Assembly: GCA_903838675.1 (NCBI GenBank)
Contig: CAILZI010000027.1
Coordinates: 1-64,000, forward strand
DNA: 64,000 nt
Source of the DNA: an uncultured Verrucomicrobiota bacterium
Lineage (GTDB): Bacteria; Verrucomicrobiota; Verrucomicrobiia; Verrucomicrobiales; Verrucomicrobiaceae
Reading direction: 5' to 3'
Below are positions 52,915 through 62,308 of the stretch, piece after piece; within the stretch, counting starts at the first letter, position 1, and each line of letters begins with the position of its first letter. The translations under genes were made by a program, and so were the position numbers. The notes under the pieces are model-generated. The model saw only the letters and a program-made list of their open reading frames with translations, was not told the origin of the DNA and searched no databases.

Positions 52915-53298
52915 TCAGCTTTGCTGCATGACGGCCTTGGTGTCCGGCTCCCAAGTTAGTCCCCAGTCACGGATTGACTTCATGACGGGCCGGAGAGCCT
53001 CGCCTTTCTCAGTGAGTTCATAGGCCATCCGTTTGCCGCCCTCAGTGGTGGGAATCTGGCGCACGATGCCGGCTTCGAGCAGACGTTCGAGGCGATCACT
53101 GAGGATGTTGGTGGGAATGCCTTCGGGAGAGCTGACGAAGTCCTTAAAGCGGCTGCGGCCCAGCATGAGGTCGCGGATGATGAGCAGCGTCCAGCGGTCG
53201 CCGAACAAATCGAGAGCACAGGACACAGGGCAGGGAGAGCGGCGCGAAGGCGGAGGCGGTGCCTTGAGCGGGCGTTTGGATGCTTGGGCCTTGGGCAT
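52915..53298 (-). CDS. HxlR-family transcriptional regulator
   Basis: A 127-residue winged-helix protein: CPVSCALDLFGDRWTLLIIR (HxlR signature with N-terminal Cys C23/C27), LMLGRSRFKDFVSSPEGIPTNILSDRL (recognition region) and YELTEKGEALRPVM. Such regulators often sense electrophiles or oxidants through Cys. It is divergent from the DinB-like gene across two operator-like palindromes (53319-53357) and probably controls both itself and that gene. Confidence 0.9.
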   Translation of the reverse strand: MPKAQASKRPLKAPPPPSRRSPCPVSCALDLFGDRWTLLIIRDLMLGRSRFKDFVSSPEGIPTNILSDRLERLLEAGIVRQIPTTEGGKRMAYELTEKGEALRPVMKSIRDWGLTWEPDTKAVMQQS

Positions 53299-53318
53299 GC
53301 TGGACTATTGTTTCAAAC

Positions 53319-53335
53319 ACTTGCATTACAAAAGT
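53319..53335. promoter_or_regulatory. HxlR operator candidate, site 1
   Basis: ACTTGCATTACAAAAGT reads as ACTTG-N7-CAAGT with one mismatch. Its start is 22 bp (two helical turns) from the start of site 2, placing both sites on one face of the DNA in the hxlR/dinB-like divergent promoter. Confidence 0.65.
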
Positions 53336-53340
53336 AAAAT

Positions 53341-53357
53341 ACTTGCAAAACACAAGT
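53341..53357. promoter_or_regulatory. HxlR operator candidate, site 2
   Basis: ACTTGCAAAACACAAGT is a perfect ACTTG-N7-CAAGT inverted repeat 12 bp before the DinB-like start, overlapping where its promoter should lie. Binding here would repress that gene. Confidence 0.7.
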
Positions 53358-53368
53358 GATACATCATT

Positions 53369-53962
53369 ATGGCTCGTATGAGTACCACTGCTGATCCCCA
53401 TCTCGCCCCACCTGGGGCCGGATTGCCCGTCATCGAGCTCTGGGTCGCCCGGCTGCTGTTTGCGCTGACACGCCTTCGTGGCAGTCGCGAGACTTTTGTC
53501 TCCAAGTTTAAGCAGGAACGCACGGCGATCCGTGCGCTGGTGGACTCCTGCCCTGAAGCAAAGCGCGGTGAGCAGGTGCTCATCACACGTTTGCGCGGGC
53601 TTGAGGACAGCAGCCGCAACTGGTCCGTGTGGATGACCTTGGATCATCTGCGCATCACGAACACCGCTCTGACTCGCGTCATCACGGCACTGACACAGGG
53701 CCGTGTGCCTCCGGGCAAGGCGAGCACAGCGGCGGTCAAACCGAGTGCAACGGTGACTGCTGCCGTCGAGGCGGAATTTGAGCACTCATGCGATGGCGTT
53801 CTGGCTGCAATCACCGAGGCCCCCGATTTGAAGACCAAGGTGCGATTTGCGCACCCTTGGTTCGGTCCGCTGGATGCCTGCGGCTGGGCAGCGATGGCAG
53901 GCACACACATGGGCATTCATCGTGCGCAGATTCAAAGCATCCTGCTAGGATTGGGCCGATGA
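53369..53962 (+). CDS. DinB-like four-helix-bundle protein
   Basis: A 197-residue protein with the metal His pattern of the DinB superfamily: MTLDHLRITN and GTHMGIHRAQIQ, plus a Trp-rich core (NWSVWMTLDHL). Relatives include thiol transferases and stress-induced DinB proteins. It is under the HxlR-type operators and overlaps the MATE gene by 4 bp, so an electrophile or toxin response unit (sense, modify, export) is plausible. An alternative ATG lies at 53378. Confidence 0.75.
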   Translation: MARMSTTADPHLAPPGAGLPVIELWVARLLFALTRLRGSRETFVSKFKQERTAIRALVDSCPEAKRGEQVLITRLRGLEDSSRNWSVWMTLDHLRITNTALTRVITALTQGRVPPGKASTAAVKPSATVTAAVEAEFEHSCDGVLAAITEAPDLKTKVRFAHPWFGPLDACGWAAMAGTHMGIHRAQIQSILLGLGR

Positions 53963-55290
53963 AGCAGCCGCTTTCGCTCACCACAGACCCCATCCCACAG
54001 CTTATCTGGCGCATCGCGCTGCCCATGAGCGTGGGCATGTTTTTCAACACGATGTTCAATGTGATGGACACGCTGTGCGCGGGCTGGCTGGGCACGGAGT
54101 CGCTGGCGGCGCTTTCGTTGTCGTTTCCGCTGTACTTCGTCGTCTTTGCCATCGGCAGCGGCATCAGCCAGGGCACCACGGCCCTGCTGGCGAATGCTCT
54201 GGGCGCGGGCAATGCAATGGAGGCGCGCAGGGTGTTCGCACAGTCGCTGCTGTTTGTCACAGCGGCGGGCGTGTTGATTTCCATCGTCGGCTGGCTGGTG
54301 GCACCTTGGTTGTTTCGACTCCTCGGTGCCGAAGGCAGCTATTTGAGCACAGTTCTGGACTTCATGAATGTGATCTTGGCCGGGGGTGTGTTCTTCCTGC
54401 TGCCGATGATCCTGAATTCGGCGCTCTCTGCCCAGGGCACCACCTGGGTGTATCGCAATTTTCTCATCGTCGGCTTCATTGCGAACATCGTACTCAACCC
54501 GGTGTTGATGTGGGGCTGGACGGGCCTGCCTGCTCTAGGCGTGAGCGGCATTGCGCTGGCCACGGTGCTGGTGCAGATGGGTGGTGGCGTCTTTCTGTGG
54601 TCGCACGTCAAAAAGGCCGACTATTGCCATGATCTGCGCCGCGTTGATTTCAAACCCAATCTGCAGGTGCTGCGGCGGATTGCAGGCCAGGCCATTCCTG
54701 CGGCGCTGAACATGCTCACCATCTCGCTTGGGGTGTTTGTCATCACCTGGTTCGTGAAACACTTTGGCAAGGAGGCCGTGGCCGCCACGGGCATCGCCAC
54801 ACGTGTCGAGCAGATCGTGCTAATGCCTGCCATCGGGTTGAATGCGGCGGTGCTGAGCATCGTGGGGCAGAATCACGGTGCCGGACTGCCACACCGCGTG
54901 CGAGAGGCCTGGGTGACGAATGTCAAGATCGGCGCGGGCCTGATGTTGTTCGGCGGCCTTTTAGTGTGGCTGCTGCGCGAACCCGCCATGCGGATGTTCA
55001 GCCAGGATCCCATCGTGATCGGGCATGGCCGTAACTACCTTCTCAGTTCATCCCTGACGCTTGCTGCTTATCCGATTCTGTTTGTCACCGTCTTTGCCAT
55101 GCAGGGCATCAAACGGCCAGCCTATGGTCTGTGGATGGGCATCTACCGGCAGCTCGTGGCGCCAGTGGTCGTGTTTCACACCCTGGCCTTTACCCTTGGC
55201 TGGGGATTGTGGGGCGTGTGGTGGGGCATCTGCATCGTCACTTGGAGCGCCGCCCTTTTTGCGCTTGGCTGGGGCTGGCGGAAGTTTTGA
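53959..55290 (+). CDS. MATE-family efflux transporter
   Basis: A 443-residue membrane protein with about 12 hydrophobic helices and MATE features: MSVGMFFNTMFNVMDTLCAG, SQGTTALLANALGAGN (first lobe loop) and GIATRVEQIVLMPAIGLNAA (second lobe). It exports cationic or hydrophobic compounds using Na+ or H+ gradients. The start overlaps the DinB-like stop by 4 bp (ATGA), so the two are translationally coupled and probably both under the HxlR-type regulator. Confidence 0.93.
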   Translation: MKQPLSLTTDPIPQLIWRIALPMSVGMFFNTMFNVMDTLCAGWLGTESLAALSLSFPLYFVVFAIGSGISQGTTALLANALGAGNAMEARRVFAQSLLFVTAAGVLISIVGWLVAPWLFRLLGAEGSYLSTVLDFMNVILAGGVFFLLPMILNSALSAQGTTWVYRNFLIVGFIANIVLNPVLMWGWTGLPALGVSGIALATVLVQMGGGVFLWSHVKKADYCHDLRRVDFKPNLQVLRRIAGQAIPAALNMLTISLGVFVITWFVKHFGKEAVAATGIATRVEQIVLMPAIGLNAAVLSIVGQNHGAGLPHRVREAWVTNVKIGAGLMLFGGLLVWLLREPAMRMFSQDPIVIGHGRNYLLSSSLTLAAYPILFVTVFAMQGIKRPAYGLWMGIYRQLVAPVVVFHTLAFTLGWGLWGVWWGICIVTWSAALFALGWGWRKF

Positions 55291-55358
55291 AGCATTTCTG
55301 TCGCTGCAGATCAGCAGCGCCTGATTGACAAACTCGCCGCACCGGCGACGCATCCTGC

Positions 55359-55796
55359 ATGTCCGCCAAACCTGATCCCGCCACGCTGCCTTGCAGTCCG
55401 CTTGAAGAAACCGCCGGTCTGAAGTACTTCCCGCGCATGCTGGGCAAGATCCGTCTGCATGCCGCCGGGAAACTATGGGAGGATTTGCACGCGAATCTGG
55501 GCAAAGGCAGTGACGGCAGCTGCGTCGGACTCCTGCATGTGAACTACGACGACCTGAAGGCCCGCGTGCTGGAAGGCGGCACGGATGAGGAGATTTTGCA
55601 ATGGTGCCAGGAGCACGGCCGCCCGCTGAATGACACCGACAAGCTCGTCTGGAACTACTACATTCTGAAACTCGGCATCAACGACCACATCACGCCCATC
55701 TTGGCGAAACGAAAGGCCGATGGCGGCCTCGGTGATCGTGACGACATCCAGACCATCACGACCTATATTGATGTGGATGAGGGAAGGTTGCCCTGA
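55359..55796 (+). CDS. DUF5069-domain protein
   Basis: A 145-residue soluble protein: EETAGLKYFPRMLGKIRLHA, WCQEHGRPLNDTD, KLVWNYYILKLG and DDIQTITTYIDVDEGRLP. It fits the DUF5069 family, which has no known activity. It sits between two MATE genes and its stop touches the next start with no gap, so it may be co-translated with the second transporter. No signal peptide. Confidence 0.75.
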   Translation: MSAKPDPATLPCSPLEETAGLKYFPRMLGKIRLHAAGKLWEDLHANLGKGSDGSCVGLLHVNYDDLKARVLEGGTDEEILQWCQEHGRPLNDTDKLVWNYYILKLGINDHITPILAKRKADGGLGDRDDIQTITTYIDVDEGRLP

Positions 55797-57203
55797 ATGA
55801 GTGAAGAGGCTTCACCGCCGGTTCCACTCTGGCACAGTGTGCGGCAGTCGCTGCGTGGTGAGGAGCTTGATTACACCGCTCTCCCGCTAAACCGTGCGGT
55901 CATCCTTCTCGCGGTACCCATGGTGCTGGAGATGATCATGGAGTCGCTGTTCGCGGTGTCAGACGTGTTTTGGGTCTCAAGGCTCGGGAAAGAAGCCGTG
56001 GCCGTCGTGGGCCTCACGGAGTCAGTCATGACGCTCATCTATGCGGTGGCGATTGGCATTTCCATTGCCGCGACGGCGATTGTATCCCGTCGCATCGGTG
56101 AAAAGGAGCCGGAGCTCGCAGCGCAGGCGGCAGGGCAGATCGTCCTGTTAGGAATGCTGCTTGCGACCGGACTGGGCATCGTGCTCGGGTATTTTGCCCC
56201 GGACATTCTGCGTCTGATGGGGGCGGGCGAGGAAATCGTGACGCTCGGCTCCGGTTTTGCCCGCATGATGCTGGGCGGAAATGCGACAGTGTTTTTGATC
56301 TTCCTCATCAACGCCATCTTCCGCGGTGCGGGCGATGCCGTGATCGCCATGCGGACCTTGTGGCTGGCGAATGCGCTGAATATTGTGCTGGGTCCGTGTT
56401 TCATCTTCGGCTGGTGGATCTTCCCCGAGCTCGGCGTCACAGGCGCCGCCGTGGCGACGAACATCGGTCGCGGAATCGGCGTGCTCTATCAGCTCTGGCA
56501 TCTGGCGGGGCATCACAGTCGGGTGAAAGTGCGCTGGCAGCATTTCAAACCGGAGCGGGAGGTGATAAGCTCGGTGCTGCGCAAGTCCGGTAGCGGCATC
56601 ATTCAGCTTCTCATCAGCACAACGAGCTGGGTCGGGCTCTTCAAGATTCTTGCGCTCTTCGGCAGTTCGGCGCTGGCAGGCTACACGATTGCGATTCGCA
56701 TCGTGATCTTTGCTTTGATGCCCGCGTGGGGGCTGGCGAATGCAGGCGCCACTCTGGTGGGCCAAAACCTCGGCGCACATAAGCCTGAGCGTGCAGAGGC
56801 GGCGGTCAAGATCGCCGTGAAGTTTAACGTCCTGGTCTTGAGTTCGATCGGCATCGTCTTCGTGCTATGCGCACATCCGCTGATTCGTTTGTTCACCCAG
56901 GATCCTGAGGTGGTGGCGTTTGGCACACAGGCATTGTGGGTCGTGAGCCTGGCTTTCCCACTCTATGCGGCTGGCATGTGCTTTGAGTCCGCATTCAACG
57001 GCTCCGGTGACACCTGGACACCTGTCCGGTTGAATTTTATGTGTCTTTGGCTCGGACAGATTCCTGTCGCATGGGTGCTTGCAAAAACGCTCGGATTTGG
57101 GCCGCTCGGAGTTTTTATCGCCGTGCCTGTGGCTCATTCACTGCTCGCTATCTCTAGTTGTTTGCTTTTCAAACGTGGCAGGTGGAAAACACAGAAAGTT
57201 TAA
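55797..57203 (+). CDS. MATE-family efflux transporter, second copy
   Basis: A 468-residue membrane protein of the MATE family: ILLAVPMVLEMIMESLFAVSD at the first helix, FRGAGDAVIAMRTLWLAN, and WGLANAGATLVGQNLGAHKP in the second lobe. It is not closely alike to the MATE at 53959, so it looks like an independent member. Twelve hydrophobic segments are expected. It begins immediately after the DUF5069 stop. Substrate unknown. Confidence 0.92.
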   Translation: MSEEASPPVPLWHSVRQSLRGEELDYTALPLNRAVILLAVPMVLEMIMESLFAVSDVFWVSRLGKEAVAVVGLTESVMTLIYAVAIGISIAATAIVSRRIGEKEPELAAQAAGQIVLLGMLLATGLGIVLGYFAPDILRLMGAGEEIVTLGSGFARMMLGGNATVFLIFLINAIFRGAGDAVIAMRTLWLANALNIVLGPCFIFGWWIFPELGVTGAAVATNIGRGIGVLYQLWHLAGHHSRVKVRWQHFKPEREVISSVLRKSGSGIIQLLISTTSWVGLFKILALFGSSALAGYTIAIRIVIFALMPAWGLANAGATLVGQNLGAHKPERAEAAVKIAVKFNVLVLSSIGIVFVLCAHPLIRLFTQDPEVVAFGTQALWVVSLAFPLYAAGMCFESAFNGSGDTWTPVRLNFMCLWLGQIPVAWVLAKTLGFGPLGVFIAVPVAHSLLAISSCLLFKRGRWKTQKV

Positions 57204-57225
57204 AATTGGTCCGCCCTCTCTTTAT

Positions 57226-59337
57226 ATGAAATATTGTCTCCTCAGCCTGATCTCGATTTTTTGTGTGACGGCTTCTGCCGCTGAACTCCAAAGCACCGGC
57301 GCAGGCATCGAAATCTCCGCCGGGAGCCTCGGCAGCTTCACGCTGACCTATCCAGAGTTTGATCCGGTGCACAAACAGATCGAGGTGAAAGCAGCGGGCG
57401 CGAATGCAACGGTGCGCTATGAGGGCGGTGCGGAGTGCACGGTTTCCATCAGCAAGGACGAAATCGACCTCGCTTTCAAAGGCGTTCCGGCAGGAGTGAA
57501 GTCCTGGAAGATGTCGGTGCTCATCGACATCGGTTTTGCGAAAGGCGGTGCGTGGAAAATTGCAGACAAGGAGGGGGCGTTCCCGGCTGAAAAGTCTTCA
57601 CCACCGCAATTCGCAAGTTTGAGCGGCACGACCTTCATGCTGAAGAATGCGCAGGGCCAGAGCCTGAGCTTCACCACCCCGGATTACGCCTTTCAACAAC
57701 TCACCGACAACCGCGAGTGGGCCTGGGCGATCTATAACTGGCACTTCATGGTGCCCTACAACCCAGACCAGCCCTCGGCAAAAATTCGCATCACCTCCGA
57801 TCTCGCCTCGGTTGCCAAATTGATCGATCCCTTTGGGCAGAGCCTCAAAGATTCGTTCCCGAACAAGCTGAAGAGCCTGGAAGATCTGAAGGCAGATGTG
57901 GAGGCGGACAAGGCTTACTACGCCAGCATCGAAACGCCGAAGCTGGATCGGTTCGGCGGCCAGCCCGGCAGCGGCGAGGCGCTGGGCTTGAAGAAGACCG
58001 GCTTTTTCCATGTGGAGCAGAAGCAGGACAAGTCGTGGCTTGTTGATCCTGATGGAAACGCCTTCTTCCACCTGGGTATCTGCGGCTTCGCGCCGAGCGA
58101 TGACTATACCTACGTTACAGGCCGTGAAGGCATCTACGAGTGGCTGCCAAAGGCTGAAGGCGAATTTGCCAGCGCCTTCCGGCCCGGCGATGGAGATGCT
58201 CATTTCTCGTTCTACCTCGCGAACGTGATCCGTAAGTTTGGCGCTCCCTACGATTATGAAACGCATGCCACACGCATGATCGATCGGGTGCGCAAATGGG
58301 GCTTCAACTCCATCGGGGCGTTCAGCCCCACGCCGGAGAAGGCACATGTGAAGGCTGATTTCCCGTATGTGACGAGCCTCCCAATCAACTCATGGGAAGG
58401 TGTGCCACGCATCTCCGGTGCGCATGAAGTGTGGGATCCGTATGACGCGGCGACTGCGCAAAAGATCGCCGAGCATCTCGCCCGCGAGCTGCCTGCGCGC
58501 GCGACCGATCCGCTGCTCATTGGCTACTTCATCGTGAATGAGCCCCGTAATGACGAGCTCCCGCGCGTCATTCCGTCCCTCACCGGACAGCAGGCCTGCA
58601 AGCAGCGTTTGGTGGCGGCTCTGAAGGAAAAATACAAAACCATCGACGCCTTCAACACTGCATGGCAGGCCAAAGCTGCCGCCTTTGATGACCTGATCGG
58701 CGTCGGCCTCGCGGTCACCACGGACGCGGCCAAGGGGGATGTGAAAGCATTTGTAGGCGAGTTCATGGAAACCTACTTCGCGCAGATTGAAAAGCTGTTC
58801 CGGCAGCACGACACGAACCACATGCTCATCGGCAGCCGCCTGCAGCCCGTAACGATCAACGACGAGCAGCTCTGCCGCATCATGGGCAGGCATCTTGATG
58901 TGGTATCCTACAACTACTACACCATGGGCGTCGATACGACGGCGCTGAAGCGCTTCCACGAATGGACCGGCAACAAACCCATGATGCTCAGCGAGTTTTT
59001 CTGGTCATCGCCCAAGGACAGCGGTCTGATCGGCGGGCGTGAGGTCAGCAGCCAGAAGGAGCGCGGACTGGCCTATCGCAATTACGTCGAGCAGAGCGCC
59101 TCTCTGGGATTTGTCATTGGCATTGAGTGGTTCACCCTCATTGATCAGGCAACGACGGGCCGCTGGTTCAGCAAATACAACGGCGAGAGCTACAACACCG
59201 GCCTCTTCAGCGTGGCGGACCGCCCGTGGAAGGACATGCTGGCCGAAATGATGAAGACGAATCACTCGATCTACGACCTCCTGCGGGGCAGGCGCCCTCC
59301 CTTTGCCTGGGATGACCCCCGTTTTCAGGTGAAGTAA
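57226..59337 (+). CDS. Exported clan GH-A glycoside hydrolase (agarase-like)
   Basis: From ATG 57226 this is 703 residues. Signal MKYCLLSLISIFCVTASA, an N-terminal beta domain (about 20-250), then a TIM barrel (about 265-690). The likely acid/base is E439 in FIVNEPRND and the nucleophile E590 in MMLSEFFWSS, the Asn-Glu-Pro / Ser-Glu pattern of clan GH-A. VVSYNYYTMGVD and GIEWFTLIDQAT fit strand ends near the catalytic centre. Overall it resembles GH50-type beta-agarases more than GH42 or GH5, but the subfamily is uncertain. The frame is open from 57079. Confidence 0.8.
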   Translation: MKYCLLSLISIFCVTASAAELQSTGAGIEISAGSLGSFTLTYPEFDPVHKQIEVKAAGANATVRYEGGAECTVSISKDEIDLAFKGVPAGVKSWKMSVLIDIGFAKGGAWKIADKEGAFPAEKSSPPQFASLSGTTFMLKNAQGQSLSFTTPDYAFQQLTDNREWAWAIYNWHFMVPYNPDQPSAKIRITSDLASVAKLIDPFGQSLKDSFPNKLKSLEDLKADVEADKAYYASIETPKLDRFGGQPGSGEALGLKKTGFFHVEQKQDKSWLVDPDGNAFFHLGICGFAPSDDYTYVTGREGIYEWLPKAEGEFASAFRPGDGDAHFSFYLANVIRKFGAPYDYETHATRMIDRVRKWGFNSIGAFSPTPEKAHVKADFPYVTSLPINSWEGVPRISGAHEVWDPYDAATAQKIAEHLARELPARATDPLLIGYFIVNEPRNDELPRVIPSLTGQQACKQRLVAALKEKYKTIDAFNTAWQAKAAAFDDLIGVGLAVTTDAAKGDVKAFVGEFMETYFAQIEKLFRQHDTNHMLIGSRLQPVTINDEQLCRIMGRHLDVVSYNYYTMGVDTTALKRFHEWTGNKPMMLSEFFWSSPKDSGLIGGREVSSQKERGLAYRNYVEQSASLGFVIGIEWFTLIDQATTGRWFSKYNGESYNTGLFSVADRPWKDMLAEMMKTNHSIYDLLRGRRPPFAWDDPRFQVK

Positions 59338-59352
59338 GATAGCGTTGTTTCA

Positions 59353-60918
59353 TCATCTAATCTCCCACTTCGCCAGTGTCGCACGTACTTTCGAGGCATT
59401 GGGCTCTTCGATGTTCTCGAAGATCTTCAGCGCGGCTTTGGCGCGTGAAATCGCTGCCGAGCGCTCGCCCAGAGTGTGCAATGTCGCAGCACTGTTGAAC
59501 AATGCAGAACCTTCGCCGCGCCGATCGCCGATCTCGCTAGCAAGCACAAGTGTCTGGTCATAGAGTTCGACGGCTTTGCGCTTATCGCCCAAGGATGAGT
59601 AGGCGTTGCCCAGATTACCTAGAAGGGTGCTTTCGGCATTGCGGTCACCAATCGCATGACACAATACGAAACCTTTCTCATAGAGTTCGATGGCTTTGCG
59701 CTTGTCCCCCAAGGCAGCATAGGCATTGCCGAGATTGCACAGATCCTTGCATTCTCCTCGCTGATCCCCAATCTCACGATGTAAGACAAGACTTTGATCG
59801 AAGAATTCGACAGCCTTCTGCATATCACCTAAATCGGCGTAGGCATTGCCGAGGTTGCCCAAGGCAGTGCCTTCACCGTGCCGGTCGCCAATTTTGCGAT
59901 ACAGAACGAAACTTTGCTCATGGTATGTAATTGCTTTTTCGATGTCGCCCAATTCAGCATATGCAACACCGAGGCCACACAAGGCAGACCCTTCTCCACG
60001 CTGATTTTCAACTTCGTGTGCTATCGTCAGAAATTGTTCAAAGAACTCAACTGCTTTGCGCGCTTCGCCTAAGTTAAGGTAAACATTCCCGAGATTGCCC
60101 AAAGCGGCGCCTTCCCACGAACGATTGCCGAGCCGCCGAGCCAGATGCAGCACGGCCTCAAAGTCTCGGCGGGCTAGCTTGGCGTCTCCCATGTGAAGAC
60201 GTGCGTTTCCGATGGCGTTTAGGACGCGCATTTCATCGGCCGGTGAAGCGGCCTTGCGATAGGCTACAAGTTCTTCTTCCAGTAACTCCAGGCGGGTTTC
60301 CGGGTGTAGGCGATAATCGTCCGCGCGGATAGAACGCTCTTCAACCATTTCAGTGGGGCGTTCCGGTTTGCTACGCGTACGCAGATCGAAGACATGACTG
60401 CGCCAGTGCCAGAGGTCGGGTGCCTGACGCATGAAAGCGCGCTCCAGCAATTCCGTCATCCAGAGCACGACGGGAGCGGCGCATAGCTTGGCAAAGCTCT
60501 CTCGATGAAGATTGGCTGTGGCCAGAAATTCGGTGCCCCGCCCGCCTTGGTCGAGTTCAGGATTGTACTCCACGCGGCCCTCCAGATTGGTAACCATAAG
60601 AACGAATTGTCGCGTATCTTGACGCTGCAACAGCCGTTCTTCGAGCCGTCCCAGCAGAGTGGTTTGCCTGGAAGGAGTAAGCAAGTCTAGGACGATCACT
60701 TCGAGTGACGCCGAAGCCAATTTTTCCTTGAGTGACACGATCAATTTGTCACGTTCGATGGGGTCATTGTAGAGGGCGAGAGCAAGCCGGAAATCTTTGG
60801 TTTGCTGAACGAAGATGTCGAGGCCGCGCAAGGAGTGCTTAAACTCTATGGCGAGGGATGACTCCATACCTGTTGATGCCCTGCGCTGGCGGCGTTTAGG
60901 CTTTGGCGGCTTTGGCAT
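59353..60918 (-). CDS. TPR protein with N-terminal conflict-system-like domain
   Basis: From ATG 60918 this is 521 residues (a later ATG at 60867 is equally possible; the frame is open to 61005). After a basic leader, the N-terminal domain (roughly 225 residues) contains RDKLIVSLKEKLASASLEVI and VVLWMTELLERAFMRQAPDL followed by WHWRSHVFD. That last motif I associate with the N-terminus of bacterial TPR proteins from STAND/conflict families. Seven TPRs of exactly 40 residues follow (LGNLGNAYADLGDMQKAVEF type). The start overlaps the ATPase stop by 23 bp, so the two are a pair. No signal peptide. Confidence 0.78.
   Translation of the reverse strand: MPKPPKPKRRQRRASTGMESSLAIEFKHSLRGLDIFVQQTKDFRLALALYNDPIERDKLIVSLKEKLASASLEVIVLDLLTPSRQTTLLGRLEERLLQRQDTRQFVLMVTNLEGRVEYNPELDQGGRGTEFLATANLHRESFAKLCAAPVVLWMTELLERAFMRQAPDLWHWRSHVFDLRTRSKPERPTEMVEERSIRADDYRLHPETRLELLEEELVAYRKAASPADEMRVLNAIGNARLHMGDAKLARRDFEAVLHLARRLGNRSWEGAALGNLGNVYLNLGEARKAVEFFEQFLTIAHEVENQRGEGSALCGLGVAYAELGDIEKAITYHEQSFVLYRKIGDRHGEGTALGNLGNAYADLGDMQKAVEFFDQSLVLHREIGDQRGECKDLCNLGNAYAALGDKRKAIELYEKGFVLCHAIGDRNAESTLLGNLGNAYSSLGDKRKAVELYDQTLVLASEIGDRRGEGSALFNSAATLHTLGERSAAISRAKAALKIFENIEEPNASKVRATLAKWEIR
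59410..60249 (-). repeat. Seven 120-bp tandem TPR units
   Basis: The TPR gene holds seven consecutive 40-residue units with the core GNLGNAYADLGDxxKAVEF and the join GDRxGEG. Units 3-5 are the most similar. Exact 40-residue periodicity is that of the kinesin-light-chain/LGN type of TPR, which forms long superhelical binding grooves. Confidence 0.85.
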
Positions 60919-62308
60919 GAGCGTCTTTAAATTGCTGGGTCTCGAGTATGGCTGGATGCACATCATACCAAGAATCGTCGCCATTGTATTCCAGCACACT
61001 TCCATTACCGATCAGTTCGGCAAAAAATTCACGGGCGGCAGCGACTCGATCTCTGGTGGCCTCGCCCTCAGCAATTTTGAACTCCCGCTTGGTCCGGTGG
61101 ATTTCGACGAGAATAGGATAGTAGGTACTGCCCGGGTTGAGCAAACGGCCGAAATTGACAGCGACCTTCTTCACCGCAGCCTTGGCGCTGGGCATGTCAA
61201 CGCGCTGCTTGCCCTCAACCTGAGCTTCAAGCTGGGCTTCGTCGAGCAGGCGGATCAGATCACGCACGCTGCCACCGCTCTTTTCCGCGAGGAACATGGC
61301 AACTTTCTCATTCTCCAACACCTGAGTGAGTGACAGGCGCTTGCCGATGAGCTGTAGCAGCCCTTCGATACCTGGCTTGTATGGCTTGCCATTGGGTAGG
61401 CGCACCTTCACATTCGGCATGGTGAAGACATGCGGAAAGATGCGCGAGATGTCGAGCGGGGCAAGATTGAGCGCCAGCGGCGCTGTGTAGATGATGTCTG
61501 CGCGAATGTCGAGAAGCATATCGCCGCCGTTGTCGAAGAGGCGCTGTGCCTTTTCACGCGGACGGATGCGGTCGAGGTTGTCCTGCACGATGAGGAGACG
61601 GTCGGGTTTCTCTGCTAGCCTCAGTACATCGCGTGCGTGGTCGAGGAAATCGTTCATGCGCTCGCGCAGTTCAGTGGCGTAGTTTTGCAGTTTTTGCCGC
61701 ATCTCTTTCCTTGAGGTCTCGCTGCCGACAATCATCGACTTCAGGCGGGCGAGCAGCTTGAAGGAAAAGATACTGGGAATCCCGGTTTTCGATGAACCTT
61801 CCACCTCAGCCGTCAGACCGATCTCCTTTTTCCAGTCTGTGGTGCTCGTCAGGGTTTTCTCAGCAAACCATTCCACCACTTTCCCGAGAACTGCTTCGTC
61901 CACAGGATGCCCTCGTTCTTTAAACTGCCGGGCGATCTCATCCACCATCCACAGAAAGAGGTCGCTGTAGTCGCAGTCCGACTCGAGGCTGGGGTCCAGG
62001 CAAATGTGCACTGTAGTGAACAGGCCTTCTTTCTGGAGTTGGTCTTCGAGGTGCAGCAGGTAAGTACTTTTGCCAGAACCACGATTGCCGACGAAGGCGC
62101 ACTTGGCGTAAGCGCCGGGAGTTAGGGTGGCGTTGCGCAGGAATATCTCCAACTTGGTCAGTTCTTTGGTCCCGCGAGCGGCCACGAGGTCTGTGTAGAG
62201 CGAATCATCTGGCTGTAGCGGTTCAAGCTGAAGGCGCGAAGCCGACTCGGTGAGGCTTTGCGCTGGTGAGATTGCGGAGAGCACAGTCTGTAGAGAACTC
62301 ATGGACAT
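60896..62308 (-). CDS. P-loop ATPase partnered with the TPR protein
   Basis: A 470-residue ATPase: Walker A GNRGSGKS (74-81), Walker B LLIVQDNLDRI (238-248, D243 and D246), and a C-terminal GGSVRDLIRLL (345-355) that resembles the sensor-2 segment of Orc/STAND-type ATPases. Long helical insert LARLKSMIVGSETSRKEM (about 187-204). No membrane helix. Coupled to the TPR gene. A two-component sensing machine is likely: TPR protein recognises, ATPase oligomerises or signals. Function remains inferred. Confidence 0.8.
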   Translation of the reverse strand: MSMSSLQTVLSAISPAQSLTESASRLQLEPLQPDDSLYTDLVAARGTKELTKLEIFLRNATLTPGAYAKCAFVGNRGSGKSTYLLHLEDQLQKEGLFTTVHICLDPSLESDCDYSDLFLWMVDEIARQFKERGHPVDEAVLGKVVEWFAEKTLTSTTDWKKEIGLTAEVEGSSKTGIPSIFSFKLLARLKSMIVGSETSRKEMRQKLQNYATELRERMNDFLDHARDVLRLAEKPDRLLIVQDNLDRIRPREKAQRLFDNGGDMLLDIRADIIYTAPLALNLAPLDISRIFPHVFTMPNVKVRLPNGKPYKPGIEGLLQLIGKRLSLTQVLENEKVAMFLAEKSGGSVRDLIRLLDEAQLEAQVEGKQRVDMPSAKAAVKKVAVNFGRLLNPGSTYYPILVEIHRTKREFKIAEGEATRDRVAAAREFFAELIGNGSVLEYNGDDSWYDVHPAILETQQFKDAHAKAAKA

